A stretch of DNA of 64,000 nucleotides, taken from assembly GCA_045538935.1 (NCBI GenBank), contig JAZQEI010000027.1:124001-188000 (forward strand), given 5' to 3'. A program made the position numbers and the translations under genes. Numbering within the stretch: position 1 is the first letter of the stretch; each line of letters opens with the position of its first letter. Below are positions 36,247 through 43,727 of this stretch, in pieces. Source of the DNA: RGIG3013 sp045538935 (lineage in GTDB: Bacteria > Bacillota > Clostridia > Oscillospirales > Acutalibacteraceae). Below the pieces are notes generated by a model that saw nothing but the letters and a program-made list of their open reading frames with translations, ran no database searches and had not been told where the DNA came from.

Positions 36247-37260
36247 CTATACCTCTTTATTCATAATTTTAGAAACAAATTCTGCACGAGTAATATCGCG
36301 CTCTTCAAAGGTCATATTGCCATATTTTTTTTGCAGCATATACGGCTGACCCTCTATCATAAGTCTAACGGGAAGTTCTTTTTCGTTATCTAAAATTCCC
36401 ATAGAAATACCCAGTTTTATCTGTGATAAAAGCGACATCATTTCATCACTCGATAATATTTTACAACACATTAATGTTCCTTTAGCTCTTAAAACAGCGT
36501 CCTCAAGCTTTATTCTGGGTATGCTTTCTCTTGCCTCTTTTTCTTTGGCAACAATTTGCATTGCAATAGACTTCAAATTATCTATGGCATTTTGTTCACT
36601 AATTCCAAGAGTAATTTGATTAGATAACTGATATAACGCCGCCTTTGACTGACTTCCCTCGCCATATATGCCTCTAACCGTTAGTCCTATTTTGTTTACA
36701 GAATCGGCTATTTTGCCTATTTGGCCGCTCATTTGCAATGCCGGCAAGTGAAGCATAAAAGAAGCCCGCATACCTATGCCTAAATTTGTCGGGCATTCGG
36801 TTAGATAACCGAGTCGTTTATCAAAAGCTATTTTTAAATTTTCGGATAATGCGTTATCAATGCTGTCTGCGGTCTTAAAACACTCATCAATATTTGCTCC
36901 GCTCATTACAACCTGTATTCTTATATGGTCTTCCTCTCCAACCATAACACTAACAGATTCGTCGTTAGACAATATAAGCCCTCTGCTATTTGAGTTTTCG
37001 CAAAACGCGGGACTAATAACATGGCGCTCGACCATAGCAGCTTTTTCAGTGTCGGGAACAGAATCCATATCTATAAACTTTAGTTTTCCCACATTTTCCG
37101 GCAAATTATCAGGCATGGCATTTTTAACCAAATCACAAAGCGACTTAAATCCTGTTTGATCTAAACCAGAAGGAAAAGGAATATCTTCTATATTTCGCGC
37201 AAGTCTTATGCGACTGCTGACTATTATGTCGTCGTTGCACTGTAAATACCAACTACTCAT
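36247..37260 (-). CDS. mcsB: Protein-arginine kinase McsB
   Basis: The 337-residue protein is a bacterial protein-arginine kinase of the ATP:guanido phosphotransferase family. It shows SSRIRLARNIEDIPFP near the N-terminus, TECPTNLGIGMRASFMLHLPAL, with its conserved Cys, and RGIYGEGSQS. Phosphorylated arginine marks proteins for ClpC-ClpP. McsB also inactivates CtsR under stress and needs McsA as activator, which is encoded directly upstream (1-base gap). Confidence 0.96.
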   Translation of the reverse strand: MSSWYLQCNDDIIVSSRIRLARNIEDIPFPSGLDQTGFKSLCDLVKNAMPDNLPENVGKLKFIDMDSVPDTEKAAMVERHVISPAFCENSNSRGLILSNDESVSVMVGEEDHIRIQVVMSGANIDECFKTADSIDNALSENLKIAFDKRLGYLTECPTNLGIGMRASFMLHLPALQMSGQIGKIADSVNKIGLTVRGIYGEGSQSKAALYQLSNQITLGISEQNAIDNLKSIAMQIVAKEKEARESIPRIKLEDAVLRAKGTLMCCKILSSDEMMSLLSQIKLGISMGILDNEKELPVRLMIEGQPYMLQKKYGNMTFEERDITRAEFVSKIMNKEV

Positions 37261-37261
37261 T

Positions 37262-37765
37262 TTACTTTTCCTCCTGTTCTAATATTCTGATTTCGTCTCT
37301 TATTTTTGCCGCAAGTTCGTATTCTTCTTTTTCAATATGATTTTTAAGAGTTTCCTTTAGCTCGGCTATCTTTTTCTCTTTAGTATTTTGTACCGCTACA
37401 AGAGTAGTTGTTTTAGCCTCAGCTGTAGGATGTTTTCCCATATGCACTGTACTACCGTGTACTCTTTTAATATATGGAACCAGCTCATCAAAAAATACGC
37501 TGTAGCAATTCGGACACCCGGCTTTACCACTCTTGGCAATGTGTGAAAACGAAGTTCCACATATGTTACAAGTTTTAGTTGGAGCAGTGGCGCCTGTGTT
37601 TAAAAGTTCGCTAAACATAGAAGAAAACATATTTGCAAGTGAGTTTTGCTTTTCGGAATGATTTGCCGCACAAAACTGACAAAGATGTTTGGTGGTTGAA
37701 ACTCCATTTATAATAGTGTGTATATGTGTTGTTGCAGTGTTTTTTCCGCATTTTTCGCAAAGCAT
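37262..37765 (-). CDS. mcsA: McsB activator McsA
   Basis: The 167-residue protein has two zinc-binding CxxC pairs at the N-terminus (CEKC, CQFC), a second set (CNIC, CPNC), and a C-terminal UVR-like coiled coil (LKETLKNHIEKEEYELAAK). This is the McsA layout. ATG 37765 directly follows the ctsR stop codon with AAAGGA 10 bases upstream; the overlapping TTG at 37786 is unlikely. Confidence 0.94.
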   Translation of the reverse strand: MLCEKCGKNTATTHIHTIINGVSTTKHLCQFCAANHSEKQNSLANMFSSMFSELLNTGATAPTKTCNICGTSFSHIAKSGKAGCPNCYSVFFDELVPYIKRVHGSTVHMGKHPTAEAKTTTLVAVQNTKEKKIAELKETLKNHIEKEEYELAAKIRDEIRILEQEEK

Positions 37766-37766
37766 A

Positions 37767-38234
37767 TTATCTATTTCCTTTCTCAAGTTCGCATATAAGC
37801 ATTTGTTTTAATATTGCCGCACGTAAATAGTCACGATATTCTACCGGCGCATTTTTAAGTACAGTTGGTGAAGTTGCCGCTACCATAAGACGAGAAGTAT
37901 CCGGTTTTACAAGGCCTGACGACACACAATTTTCTATTACAATGCGTGCAACCATTGGGTCAACCGTTTGTCCTAGCGAATTTATTATATGCATAATAGC
38001 CGACGACCGATTCATTTGTATTCGTGTAATTTTAATATATCCTCCGCCGCCACGTCTACTTTCTATAATAAATCCGTGCTCAGGTGTGAATCTAGACGAC
38101 AAAACATAGTTAATCTGACTTGGTACGCAGCCAAGTGCCGATGCAAGCTCGTTACGTTGTATTTCTGCTGTATGTTTATCTGACTCTTCTATAAGTTCTA
38201 ATATTCTTTTTGCTATTATGTCACTTAAATGCAT
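37767..38234 (-). CDS. ctsR: Transcriptional repressor CtsR
   Basis: The 155-residue class III heat-shock repressor begins MHLSDIIAKRI and has the winged-helix segment FTPEHGFIIESRRGGGGYIKI, whose glycine-rich tip acts as the thermosensor in Bacillus. The C-terminal dimerisation domain follows. It is first in ctsR-mcsA-mcsB-clpC and has matching operators at its own promoter, so it is autoregulated. ATG 38234 has GGAGG 6 bases upstream. Confidence 0.96.
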   Translation of the reverse strand: MHLSDIIAKRILELIEESDKHTAEIQRNELASALGCVPSQINYVLSSRFTPEHGFIIESRRGGGGYIKITRIQMNRSSAIMHIINSLGQTVDPMVARIVIENCVSSGLVKPDTSRLMVAATSPTVLKNAPVEYRDYLRAAILKQMLICELEKGNR

Positions 38235-38245
38235 AGATATCCTCC

Positions 38246-38315
38246 ATAGTGTTTGACTTTTACTGACCTTTGCAACTTTATTATATATTAATGGTCAGTA
38301 AAAGTCAAACACTAT
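38246..38315. promoter_or_regulatory. Double CtsR operator as a perfect 23-bp inverted repeat
   Basis: The arm at 38293-38315 contains GGTCAGT-AAA-AGTCAAA (38293-38309), a tandem CtsR heptad box (consensus RGTCAAA-N3-RGTCAAA). The arm at 38246-38268 is its exact reverse complement. Twenty-four bases separate the arms, and the promoter -10 lies between them. One box covers the -35 region, the other lies at about +5 to +21. Confidence 0.85.
38280..38308 (-). promoter_or_regulatory. Promoter of the ctsR-clpC operon
   Basis: On the minus strand, TTGACT (38308-38303) and TATAAT (38285-38280) are exactly 17 bases apart. Transcription would start near 38273. The -35 is embedded in the upstream CtsR box. 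Confidence 0.85.
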
Positions 38316-38344
38316 TTTAAAAAAGTTATTATTTTTTATATGTA

Positions 38345-38372
38345 ACCCTTTTTACTTAATCTGCATAGTATG
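38345..38372 (+). promoter_or_regulatory. Possible sporulation-type promoter of the Cys-rich peptide gene
   Basis: AC (38345-38346), 17 bases, then CATAGTATG (38364-38372) is one base off the sigma-K pattern AC-N17-CATANNNTA. No good sigma-A promoter is seen in this stretch. Whether this organism sporulates is not known from the window. Confidence 0.3.
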
Positions 38373-38403
38373 GCAATGTAAAGAATGAAAGGAGGCAAAA
38401 CAA

Positions 38404-38535
38404 ATGTGCAATAACTTCTTTGGCGGTAATAACTGCTCTTGGGTAATTATCCTTATACTCATTCTCGTATGCTGTGGTTCCGGTAATGGCAACGGCTGTG
38501 GCTGTGACAACAACACTAACTGTGGTTGCTGCTAA
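38404..38535 (+). CDS. 43-residue Cys/Gly-rich membrane peptide
   Basis: This small gene has a very strong ribosome binding site, AAAGGAGG at 38388-38395, 8 bases before ATG 38404, and a strong terminator right after the stop. The peptide has three parts: a short polar start with one Cys (MCNNFFGGNNCSW), a hydrophobic stretch of about 10 residues (VIILILILV), and a tail with CC, CGC and CGCC motifs, giving nine Cys in 43 residues. It could be a membrane-bound metal-binding or disulfide-linked spore/cell-surface peptide. I do not recognise a named family. Codon phase, ribosome site and terminator make it a convincing gene. Confidence 0.8.
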   Translation: MCNNFFGGNNCSWVIILILILVCCGSGNGNGCGCDNNTNCGCC

Positions 38536-38543
38536 TCATCATT

Positions 38544-38584
38544 AAAACAAAAAACTGCCGCTTAAAGCGGCAGTTTTTTGTTTT
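38544..38584. terminator. Bidirectional terminator after the Cys-rich peptide gene
   Basis: Perfect 18-base arms (38544-38561 and 38567-38584), with a GC-rich core ACTGCCGC / GCGGCAGT, enclose a TTAAA loop, and both ends are T/A runs. It also overlaps the end of the convergent deacetylase gene, which stops at 38583. Confidence 0.9.
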
Positions 38585-39416
38585 ATACTAATTTAATTGT
38601 GCAACCCGGTTTAACCGAATAATTGTTATTTTTGTAATTAAAGAAAATTTCTATTGCTGTAGGATTATGCACCAAGGACATATCGGCGCTAAAATTCAGT
38701 AAATTAAAAGCCTTAACGTAATTATGAATTTCTATGTTGGTAGCGTACCATATATCTTCTCTACTGCCCATCTTTTCGCAAAAGTTTTCTATGACAAACC
38801 AATTTTCATTATTATCAAACTCGTAAGTATGGCCCCATAAATAAAACATTTGTGCCTCACCTTTTACATCAAGGTTTAAAAATTTATCGCACAATTCATT
38901 AAGCCTTGAATTTTGATGATGACATGTAGTCTCAAGCCTTAGCCAATCTTTTGGAATATCAAAACGCTCATTAGAAATTGTTGTTCTTGCATACACGATT
39001 CCGCAATTTTTTAAGGTTTCAACAACGCTATCAGAATATGTACCGTACGGATAAGCCATTCCACGTACTACAGTGCCAAACATTTGCTCTAAGTTTTCGC
39101 GATCTTTTATTATTTGATATGCTACTGCATCATTAGGTAATAATTCTAAATGCGGATGTGTGTAAGCATGCACCGCGACCTCGTGCCCGGTATTAGAATA
39201 AAGTTCTAATACTTCTTCACGAGTCATTCTGCCTATCATTTTATCTTTTAAATTATCATCAATATCAAACAATCCGGAGTTTATATTAAAGGTGCATTTT
39301 ATACCGTATTTGTTAATTATAGACATAAATCTTACATCTTGCCTAACGCCATCGTCATAACTTAATGTAATAGCCTTTTTAAGAAAATTCGGAAATCTTA
39401 AAAACAATGTAGTCAT
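38583..39416 (-). CDS. Polysaccharide deacetylase (NodB/CE4-like)
   Basis: The 277-residue protein has the CE4 motifs TLSYDDGVRQD (catalytic and metal Asp), HAYTHPHLE (metal His pair) and YPYGTYS. It lacks a signal peptide, so it may act inside the cell or on a soluble sugar rather than on peptidoglycan. The C-terminal third (ENFCEKMGSREDIWYAT onward) resembles CE4 proteins of unknown substrate. It follows the DUF5412 gene by 2 bases. Confidence 0.88.
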   Translation of the reverse strand: MTTLFLRFPNFLKKAITLSYDDGVRQDVRFMSIINKYGIKCTFNINSGLFDIDDNLKDKMIGRMTREEVLELYSNTGHEVAVHAYTHPHLELLPNDAVAYQIIKDRENLEQMFGTVVRGMAYPYGTYSDSVVETLKNCGIVYARTTISNERFDIPKDWLRLETTCHHQNSRLNELCDKFLNLDVKGEAQMFYLWGHTYEFDNNENWFVIENFCEKMGSREDIWYATNIEIHNYVKAFNLLNFSADMSLVHNPTAIEIFFNYKNNNYSVKPGCTIKLV

Positions 39417-39418
39417 AA

Positions 39419-39829
39419 TTACTCCTTAGTTTTTACAAGCGAATATTCAACATCAGATTCATCTCTCGAATCGTAAATATTATTCTTCGATAAATCCAGC
39501 ATTGTGCCATTTATAGTTATTAACGAAGAGTTGTTCCAAACTACATGCGCGCTAGAAAAGTCGGTGCTCCAATAAATATTCTTAGGCTGTGCAATTTTAG
39601 AATTTGTAGTTAACTCTCCCCTAATTGCAGTACCAAGGCAATTTTCAACCTTAAATGCCTTAAGAGTATAAGCACCATCTGGAGATGTAGAAGAGAACAT
39701 ATACTCACCCGTAGGAACATCATCTATACTGTAAAAGAAACTGTCTATAGCATAACCTATGCAATTACCAATAGATACAATTATGAGTAGAGCAATAAAT
39801 ACAGTTTTAAAAATTTTATTATTTATCAT
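39419..39829 (-). CDS. DUF5412-type membrane-anchored protein
   Basis: The 136-residue protein has an N-terminal membrane segment (FKTVFIALLIIVSIGNCIGYA) and an extracytoplasmic beta-rich part with PTGEYMFSSTSPDGAYTLKAF, NIYWSTDF and ITINGTMLDL, the pattern of the DUF5412 family. Function is unknown. Its ATG overlaps the stop of the upstream membrane-protein gene by 4 bases. Confidence 0.78.
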   Translation of the reverse strand: MINNKIFKTVFIALLIIVSIGNCIGYAIDSFFYSIDDVPTGEYMFSSTSPDGAYTLKAFKVENCLGTAIRGELTTNSKIAQPKNIYWSTDFSSAHVVWNNSSLITINGTMLDLSKNNIYDSRDESDVEYSLVKTKE

Positions 39830-40638
39830 ACGCGCTCCTTAAAAGCAACAAAACTGCTTTGTTGCCAACGGTTAATCTTTGTGTTGTAGTAATTTATTGC
39901 AAATCTGCCATGAACAGTAAAGCTAGTTATAAACAGTGGCAACGTAAAAATTAGTGGTACTGCCAATAAAGAAAGTAAAAACCATCCGAAAAAACTAAGA
40001 GCCAGTAATATAAAATTCATTAAAAAATCGCGTGAAACAAGTTTGGAAATATAAAAAGCTTCACCCGGATGCATATCGTCATCTATTACAAGCAATAGAC
40101 CAGATAAATAAAATCTTAACGACAAAAACAAGAATAAAATTAAACCTAACACCTCTAAAAAATTCGCCACAACAGGCAAGTTAGCAGACCATAGCGGCAT
40201 AGGAAAATCTACCGCAGAGTAAATCCACGGCCTAGCAAGCAAACTTGCTACTATAGCGGGAGCAAAAGCAATCACCGCACATAGCAACAACCTAATTATT
40301 AGTGCCAACGTAAACCAAACTGTTCTGAAATATTTTTTAGGCGAAGAAAAATAAATAAAAATTTCTTTTTTGTCGGTCGGTTTTTTTGCACTAACACACC
40401 AAAACCATCTTAGTGCACCCAAAAAAAGAGGAATATATAACACTAACAAATATATAACAATAGTAGCAATACTAACTGCCACATTATTAAACGGAGCAAT
40501 AGTTTTTACAAATTCAGACAAAAATATGCCAAAGTAATATGTAAGCATTAATACTACGCCAACCGTTATGGCCGACGGCCAAACACCCTTTAGTGAATCT
40601 TTGGCGGTGCTTTTAACTGCAACTGAAGATGGTAGCAT
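39826..40638 (-). CDS. Multi-pass membrane protein, DUF975-like
   Basis: The 270-residue protein has about six hydrophobic segments (near 22-45, 55-75, 105-130, 150-175, 200-225 and 228-245). An early KDSLKGVWPSAI stretch and a conserved FYISKLVSRDF-like loop recall clostridial DUF975 membrane proteins. The function is unknown. ATG 40638 has AGGAG 9 bases upstream. It is first in a three-gene set with DUF5412 and the deacetylase. Confidence 0.75.
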   Translation of the reverse strand: MLPSSVAVKSTAKDSLKGVWPSAITVGVVLMLTYYFGIFLSEFVKTIAPFNNVAVSIATIVIYLLVLYIPLFLGALRWFWCVSAKKPTDKKEIFIYFSSPKKYFRTVWFTLALIIRLLLCAVIAFAPAIVASLLARPWIYSAVDFPMPLWSANLPVVANFLEVLGLILFLFLSLRFYLSGLLLVIDDDMHPGEAFYISKLVSRDFLMNFILLALSFFGWFLLSLLAVPLIFTLPLFITSFTVHGRFAINYYNTKINRWQQSSFVAFKERV

Positions 40639-40701
40639 AAATTTATTCTCCTAATGCAAGATAATTAATTTTAACGCGTAAATATTAATAAATGGTTAAT
40701 T

Positions 40702-43062
40702 TTACAAAATTTTTAGTTTCGCAAAGTTTGCCATTAGCTTTTTGGTTCCAACAGTATCAAACGCAATTTCTAAAAGCGCATCTGTTCCCATTGGTTTTAC
40801 AGACAATATAAGTCCGCTACCAAAGGTTTTATGAGATACTGTCTGACCAACCTTATATACCGATAAATCTGGTGTGGGTTTTTGAGATGTGGGTTGTATG
40901 CGCTTGGCAGAATACCCATAATTAGAATAACTGTGTTTTTGGTTGTTTATATTAGTAGTTCCACCAATAAAGCCGACACCGTTTATTATTGGTGATTCAA
41001 CATCTGTAAACTCTGCAGGAATATCATCAACAAAGCGTGAGGTCCTGTTTCTATTGGTAGTTCCAAATAACATTCTTGAATATGCTTTTGAAATAAACAG
41101 CCTTTTTTTTGCGCGAGTTATTGCAACATAGGCTAGTCTACGTTCTTCCTCTATTTCGGCGGGGCCGGAGTAAATAGATTGATTTCCCGGGAAAATCCCC
41201 TCTTCCATACCAATTAAAAATACGTTTTCGAATTCTAATCCTTTGGCGGAATGAACAGTCATTAAAACAACGTTGTCTGCATTTTCATCGTATGCATCAA
41301 TATCGCTCACTAAAGCAATTTCTTCTAAAAAACCTTGTAGTGTAGCAGCCTCGTTGTCGTTTCGATATTGGTAAAGGGTTGTTTTTAGTTCCTTTACGTT
41401 TTCTATTCTGTCTTGTGCCTCTAACCCTTGTGAAACTAAATTCTCCATATATCCAGTTTTATCAAGAACAGCATCTAGAAGTTCATCCATATAAACGGAG
41501 GAAGAAAGTTCTATTAACGAATCCATCATATTGCAAAATTCGGCAAGTTTTTTAGCCGCACGTGATAATACCGGATAATCGTTCGCAGTTTTAAAAACTT
41601 CGTAAAGCGAAATACCAAAAGCGTTAGCAATGCCTTCTGCGGCCGAAACAGTAGCCTCGCCTATTCCACGCTTAGGCTCGTTAATTATTCTTCTAAGCCT
41701 TATTGTATCAGACGGGTTAGATATGACCGACAGATACGAAATTACATCTTTTATTTCTTTACGTTCAAAAAATCTGTAACCGCCAATAATTTTGTAAGAA
41801 ATTCCGCTTCTGGCAAACACGTTTTCTAATGCATTAGACTGCGCATTCATTCTATAAAGCACAGCACAGTCTGCAAACTTCCCGCCACCTTGGACATGAT
41901 TTAAAATGGCATCTGCTACAAATTTAGCCTCTCCTCTTTCATCCTCAGCGGTATATATTTTTATGTTTTGTCCTCTGCCGTTTTTAGTCCATAAGGTTTT
42001 GCCCTTACGGCCGACATTTTTCTCAATAACCGCATTTGCAGCGTTAAGTATAACCTCAGTAGACCTATAGTTTTGTTCTAAACGAATAACCTTGGCATTA
42101 GGATAATGCTCTTCAAAATTTAGTATATTCTCTATTGTAGCGCCTCTGAACCTATAAATACTTTGGTCATCATCACCCACAACACAAATATTGCCATGAA
42201 CTGATGCAAGCATTTTTATGAGTACATATTGCGCCGTATTGGTATCTTGATACTCATCGACCATAATATACTTAAACTTACCGCTATAATAGTTTAAAAC
42301 CTCTGGGTTTTCTTTAAAAAGTGTTACGACATTTACTATCATATCATCAAAATCCATAGCATCTGCGCTTTTTAAAGAGCTTTGATACGCCTTATAAATT
42401 TCGCCTATCATTTTAAGTCTTTGATCTACACCGGCATTTTCTATGTATTCTTCTGCAGATATAAGCTTGTCTTTAGCATGGCTAATCTCGTTCAAAACAA
42501 GGCGATGAGATAGTATTTTTTCGTCAATATTTCTTTGTTTTAAAAGTTCCTTTACAAGCCTTTTGCAATCATCGGTATCATAAATAGTAAAGTGTGATGA
42601 GTAACCTAATAAATCACCGTATCTACGTAATATTTTACCGCATATTGAGTGGAATGTACCAGCCCATATATCATTTGCAACATTGCCAAGCTTGGCCGCA
42701 ATTCTGTCTTTAAGCTCTCCTGCAGCTTTATTGGTAAAGGTAATAGCCAAAATTTCCCAAGGTTTTGCAGGATTATTTGAAAATACATAGCTTTGTAATT
42801 CGTTGGTTTCATCATTTAAATAAAGCTCAGCCGCTGTAATATCGGCATCAGAATAGTTTTGAGCATACTTACTGCAATATGCATCTCCATATTTTATCAT
42901 ATATGCAATACGATTTATTAAAACCGTAGTTTTTCCACTGCCTGCTCCGGCAAGAACTAAAAGCGGTCCCTTAATGCAAGTGACCGCCGCAAACTGCATA
43001 TTGTTCATAGTGCCAAAATCTTTTTCGATTAGACGATTTCTAATATTTAAAAAGCTTTCCAT
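40702..43062 (-). CDS. pcrA: ATP-dependent DNA helicase PcrA/UvrD
   Basis: The 786-residue superfamily 1A helicase has the Q-motif near NNMQFAAV, Walker A GAGSGKT (39-45), Walker B VDEYQDTN, GDDDQSIYRFRGA, the VI motif VAITRAKKRLF and the Gram-positive PcrA C-terminal tail with GQTVSHKTFGSG. It acts in DNA repair and in clearing proteins from DNA. It is transcribed alone from its own promoter. Confidence 0.96.
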   Translation of the reverse strand: MESFLNIRNRLIEKDFGTMNNMQFAAVTCIKGPLLVLAGAGSGKTTVLINRIAYMIKYGDAYCSKYAQNYSDADITAAELYLNDETNELQSYVFSNNPAKPWEILAITFTNKAAGELKDRIAAKLGNVANDIWAGTFHSICGKILRRYGDLLGYSSHFTIYDTDDCKRLVKELLKQRNIDEKILSHRLVLNEISHAKDKLISAEEYIENAGVDQRLKMIGEIYKAYQSSLKSADAMDFDDMIVNVVTLFKENPEVLNYYSGKFKYIMVDEYQDTNTAQYVLIKMLASVHGNICVVGDDDQSIYRFRGATIENILNFEEHYPNAKVIRLEQNYRSTEVILNAANAVIEKNVGRKGKTLWTKNGRGQNIKIYTAEDERGEAKFVADAILNHVQGGGKFADCAVLYRMNAQSNALENVFARSGISYKIIGGYRFFERKEIKDVISYLSVISNPSDTIRLRRIINEPKRGIGEATVSAAEGIANAFGISLYEVFKTANDYPVLSRAAKKLAEFCNMMDSLIELSSSVYMDELLDAVLDKTGYMENLVSQGLEAQDRIENVKELKTTLYQYRNDNEAATLQGFLEEIALVSDIDAYDENADNVVLMTVHSAKGLEFENVFLIGMEEGIFPGNQSIYSGPAEIEEERRLAYVAITRAKKRLFISKAYSRMLFGTTNRNRTSRFVDDIPAEFTDVESPIINGVGFIGGTTNINNQKHSYSNYGYSAKRIQPTSQKPTPDLSVYKVGQTVSHKTFGSGLILSVKPMGTDALLEIAFDTVGTKKLMANFAKLKIL

Positions 43063-43111
43063 AAATTACCTCAAAAGCATACTGTTAGTTGTGACAACAA
43101 TCATCGATTAT

Positions 43112-43140
43112 ATTGTACTCTATTTTTGCTTTTTTGGCAA
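43112..43140 (-). promoter_or_regulatory. Predicted promoter of pcrA
   Basis: On the minus strand, TTGCCA (43140-43135) and TACAAT (43117-43112) are 17 bases apart. The leader would be about 45 bases. Confidence 0.5.
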
Positions 43141-43184
43141 CGATAATTTACAAAATAACTTGTTTTTACAATAATTGTTTTTAC

Positions 43185-43526
43185 TTATAAACCAAAGCTA
43201 ACCGATAGAGCTTTATCAACCTTATCCATAGAAGTTATATCTAAACTTCCCATTCTTTCTTTTAAACGTTGTTTGTCTATTGTTCTAATTTGTTCTAACA
43301 GTACTATTGAATCTTTTTCTAAACCACAACCACCCGCGTCAACACGTATGTGCGTAGGTAAATTTGTTTTATCGCGTTGACTTGTAATTGCCGCCGCTAT
43401 AACTGTGGGACTATAACGGTTGCCAACATCGTTTTGAACAATAAGTACCGGTCTTACTCCACCCTGTTCAGAACCAATAACAGGGCTTAAATCTGCGTAA
43501 TAAATATCTCCGCGTTTTATAGTCAT
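43185..43526 (-). CDS. ndoA: MazF/EndoA-type endoribonuclease, no adjacent antitoxin
   Basis: The 113-residue protein begins MTIKRGDIYYADLSPVIGSEQGGVRPVLIVQND, shortened here to MTIKRGDIYYADL, and contains PTVIAAAITSQ and IVLLEQIRTIDKQRL, the MazF/NdoA signature. It should cleave single-stranded RNA at a short specific site. ATG 43526 has GGAG 12 bases upstream. The antitoxin gene (EndoAI/MazE), normally just upstream, is not visible; only a 22-codon frame precedes it. Longer upstream starts add residues with no family match. Confidence 0.93.
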   Translation of the reverse strand: MTIKRGDIYYADLSPVIGSEQGGVRPVLIVQNDVGNRYSPTVIAAAITSQRDKTNLPTHIRVDAGGCGLEKDSIVLLEQIRTIDKQRLKERMGSLDITSMDKVDKALSVSFGL

Positions 43527-43655
43527 TAGTGTTTCACTCTCCGTTGCGTTGTTCATTGGGCAATAATATTTTTGCCAAACTAAGCCCAAAATAATCAAAC
43601 ATTATTTTGTTCTCAAAACATACTATGTTAACGCAATGCTACAAGTGAAAAGCAA

Positions 43656-43695
43656 ACCCGCTATCAACACCATACATATGGGTTCGATAGCGGGT
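43656..43695 (-). terminator. Terminator after the cohesin-protein gene
   Basis: Ten-base arms ACCCGCTATC (43656-43665) and GATAGCGGGT (43686-43695) enclose a 20-base loop that pairs further. The T-rich stretch after it on the minus strand (TTTGCTTTTC) is modest. It lies 33 bases past the stop. Confidence 0.65.
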
Positions 43696-43727
43696 ATTTT
43701 AAAAAATAAATACTACCTTATTTTTTA

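Noticed and set aside
43605..43727. 22-codon frame upstream of ndoA as an antitoxin
   Set aside because: It is too short, lacks a ribosome site and does not resemble MazE or CopG-type antitoxins.
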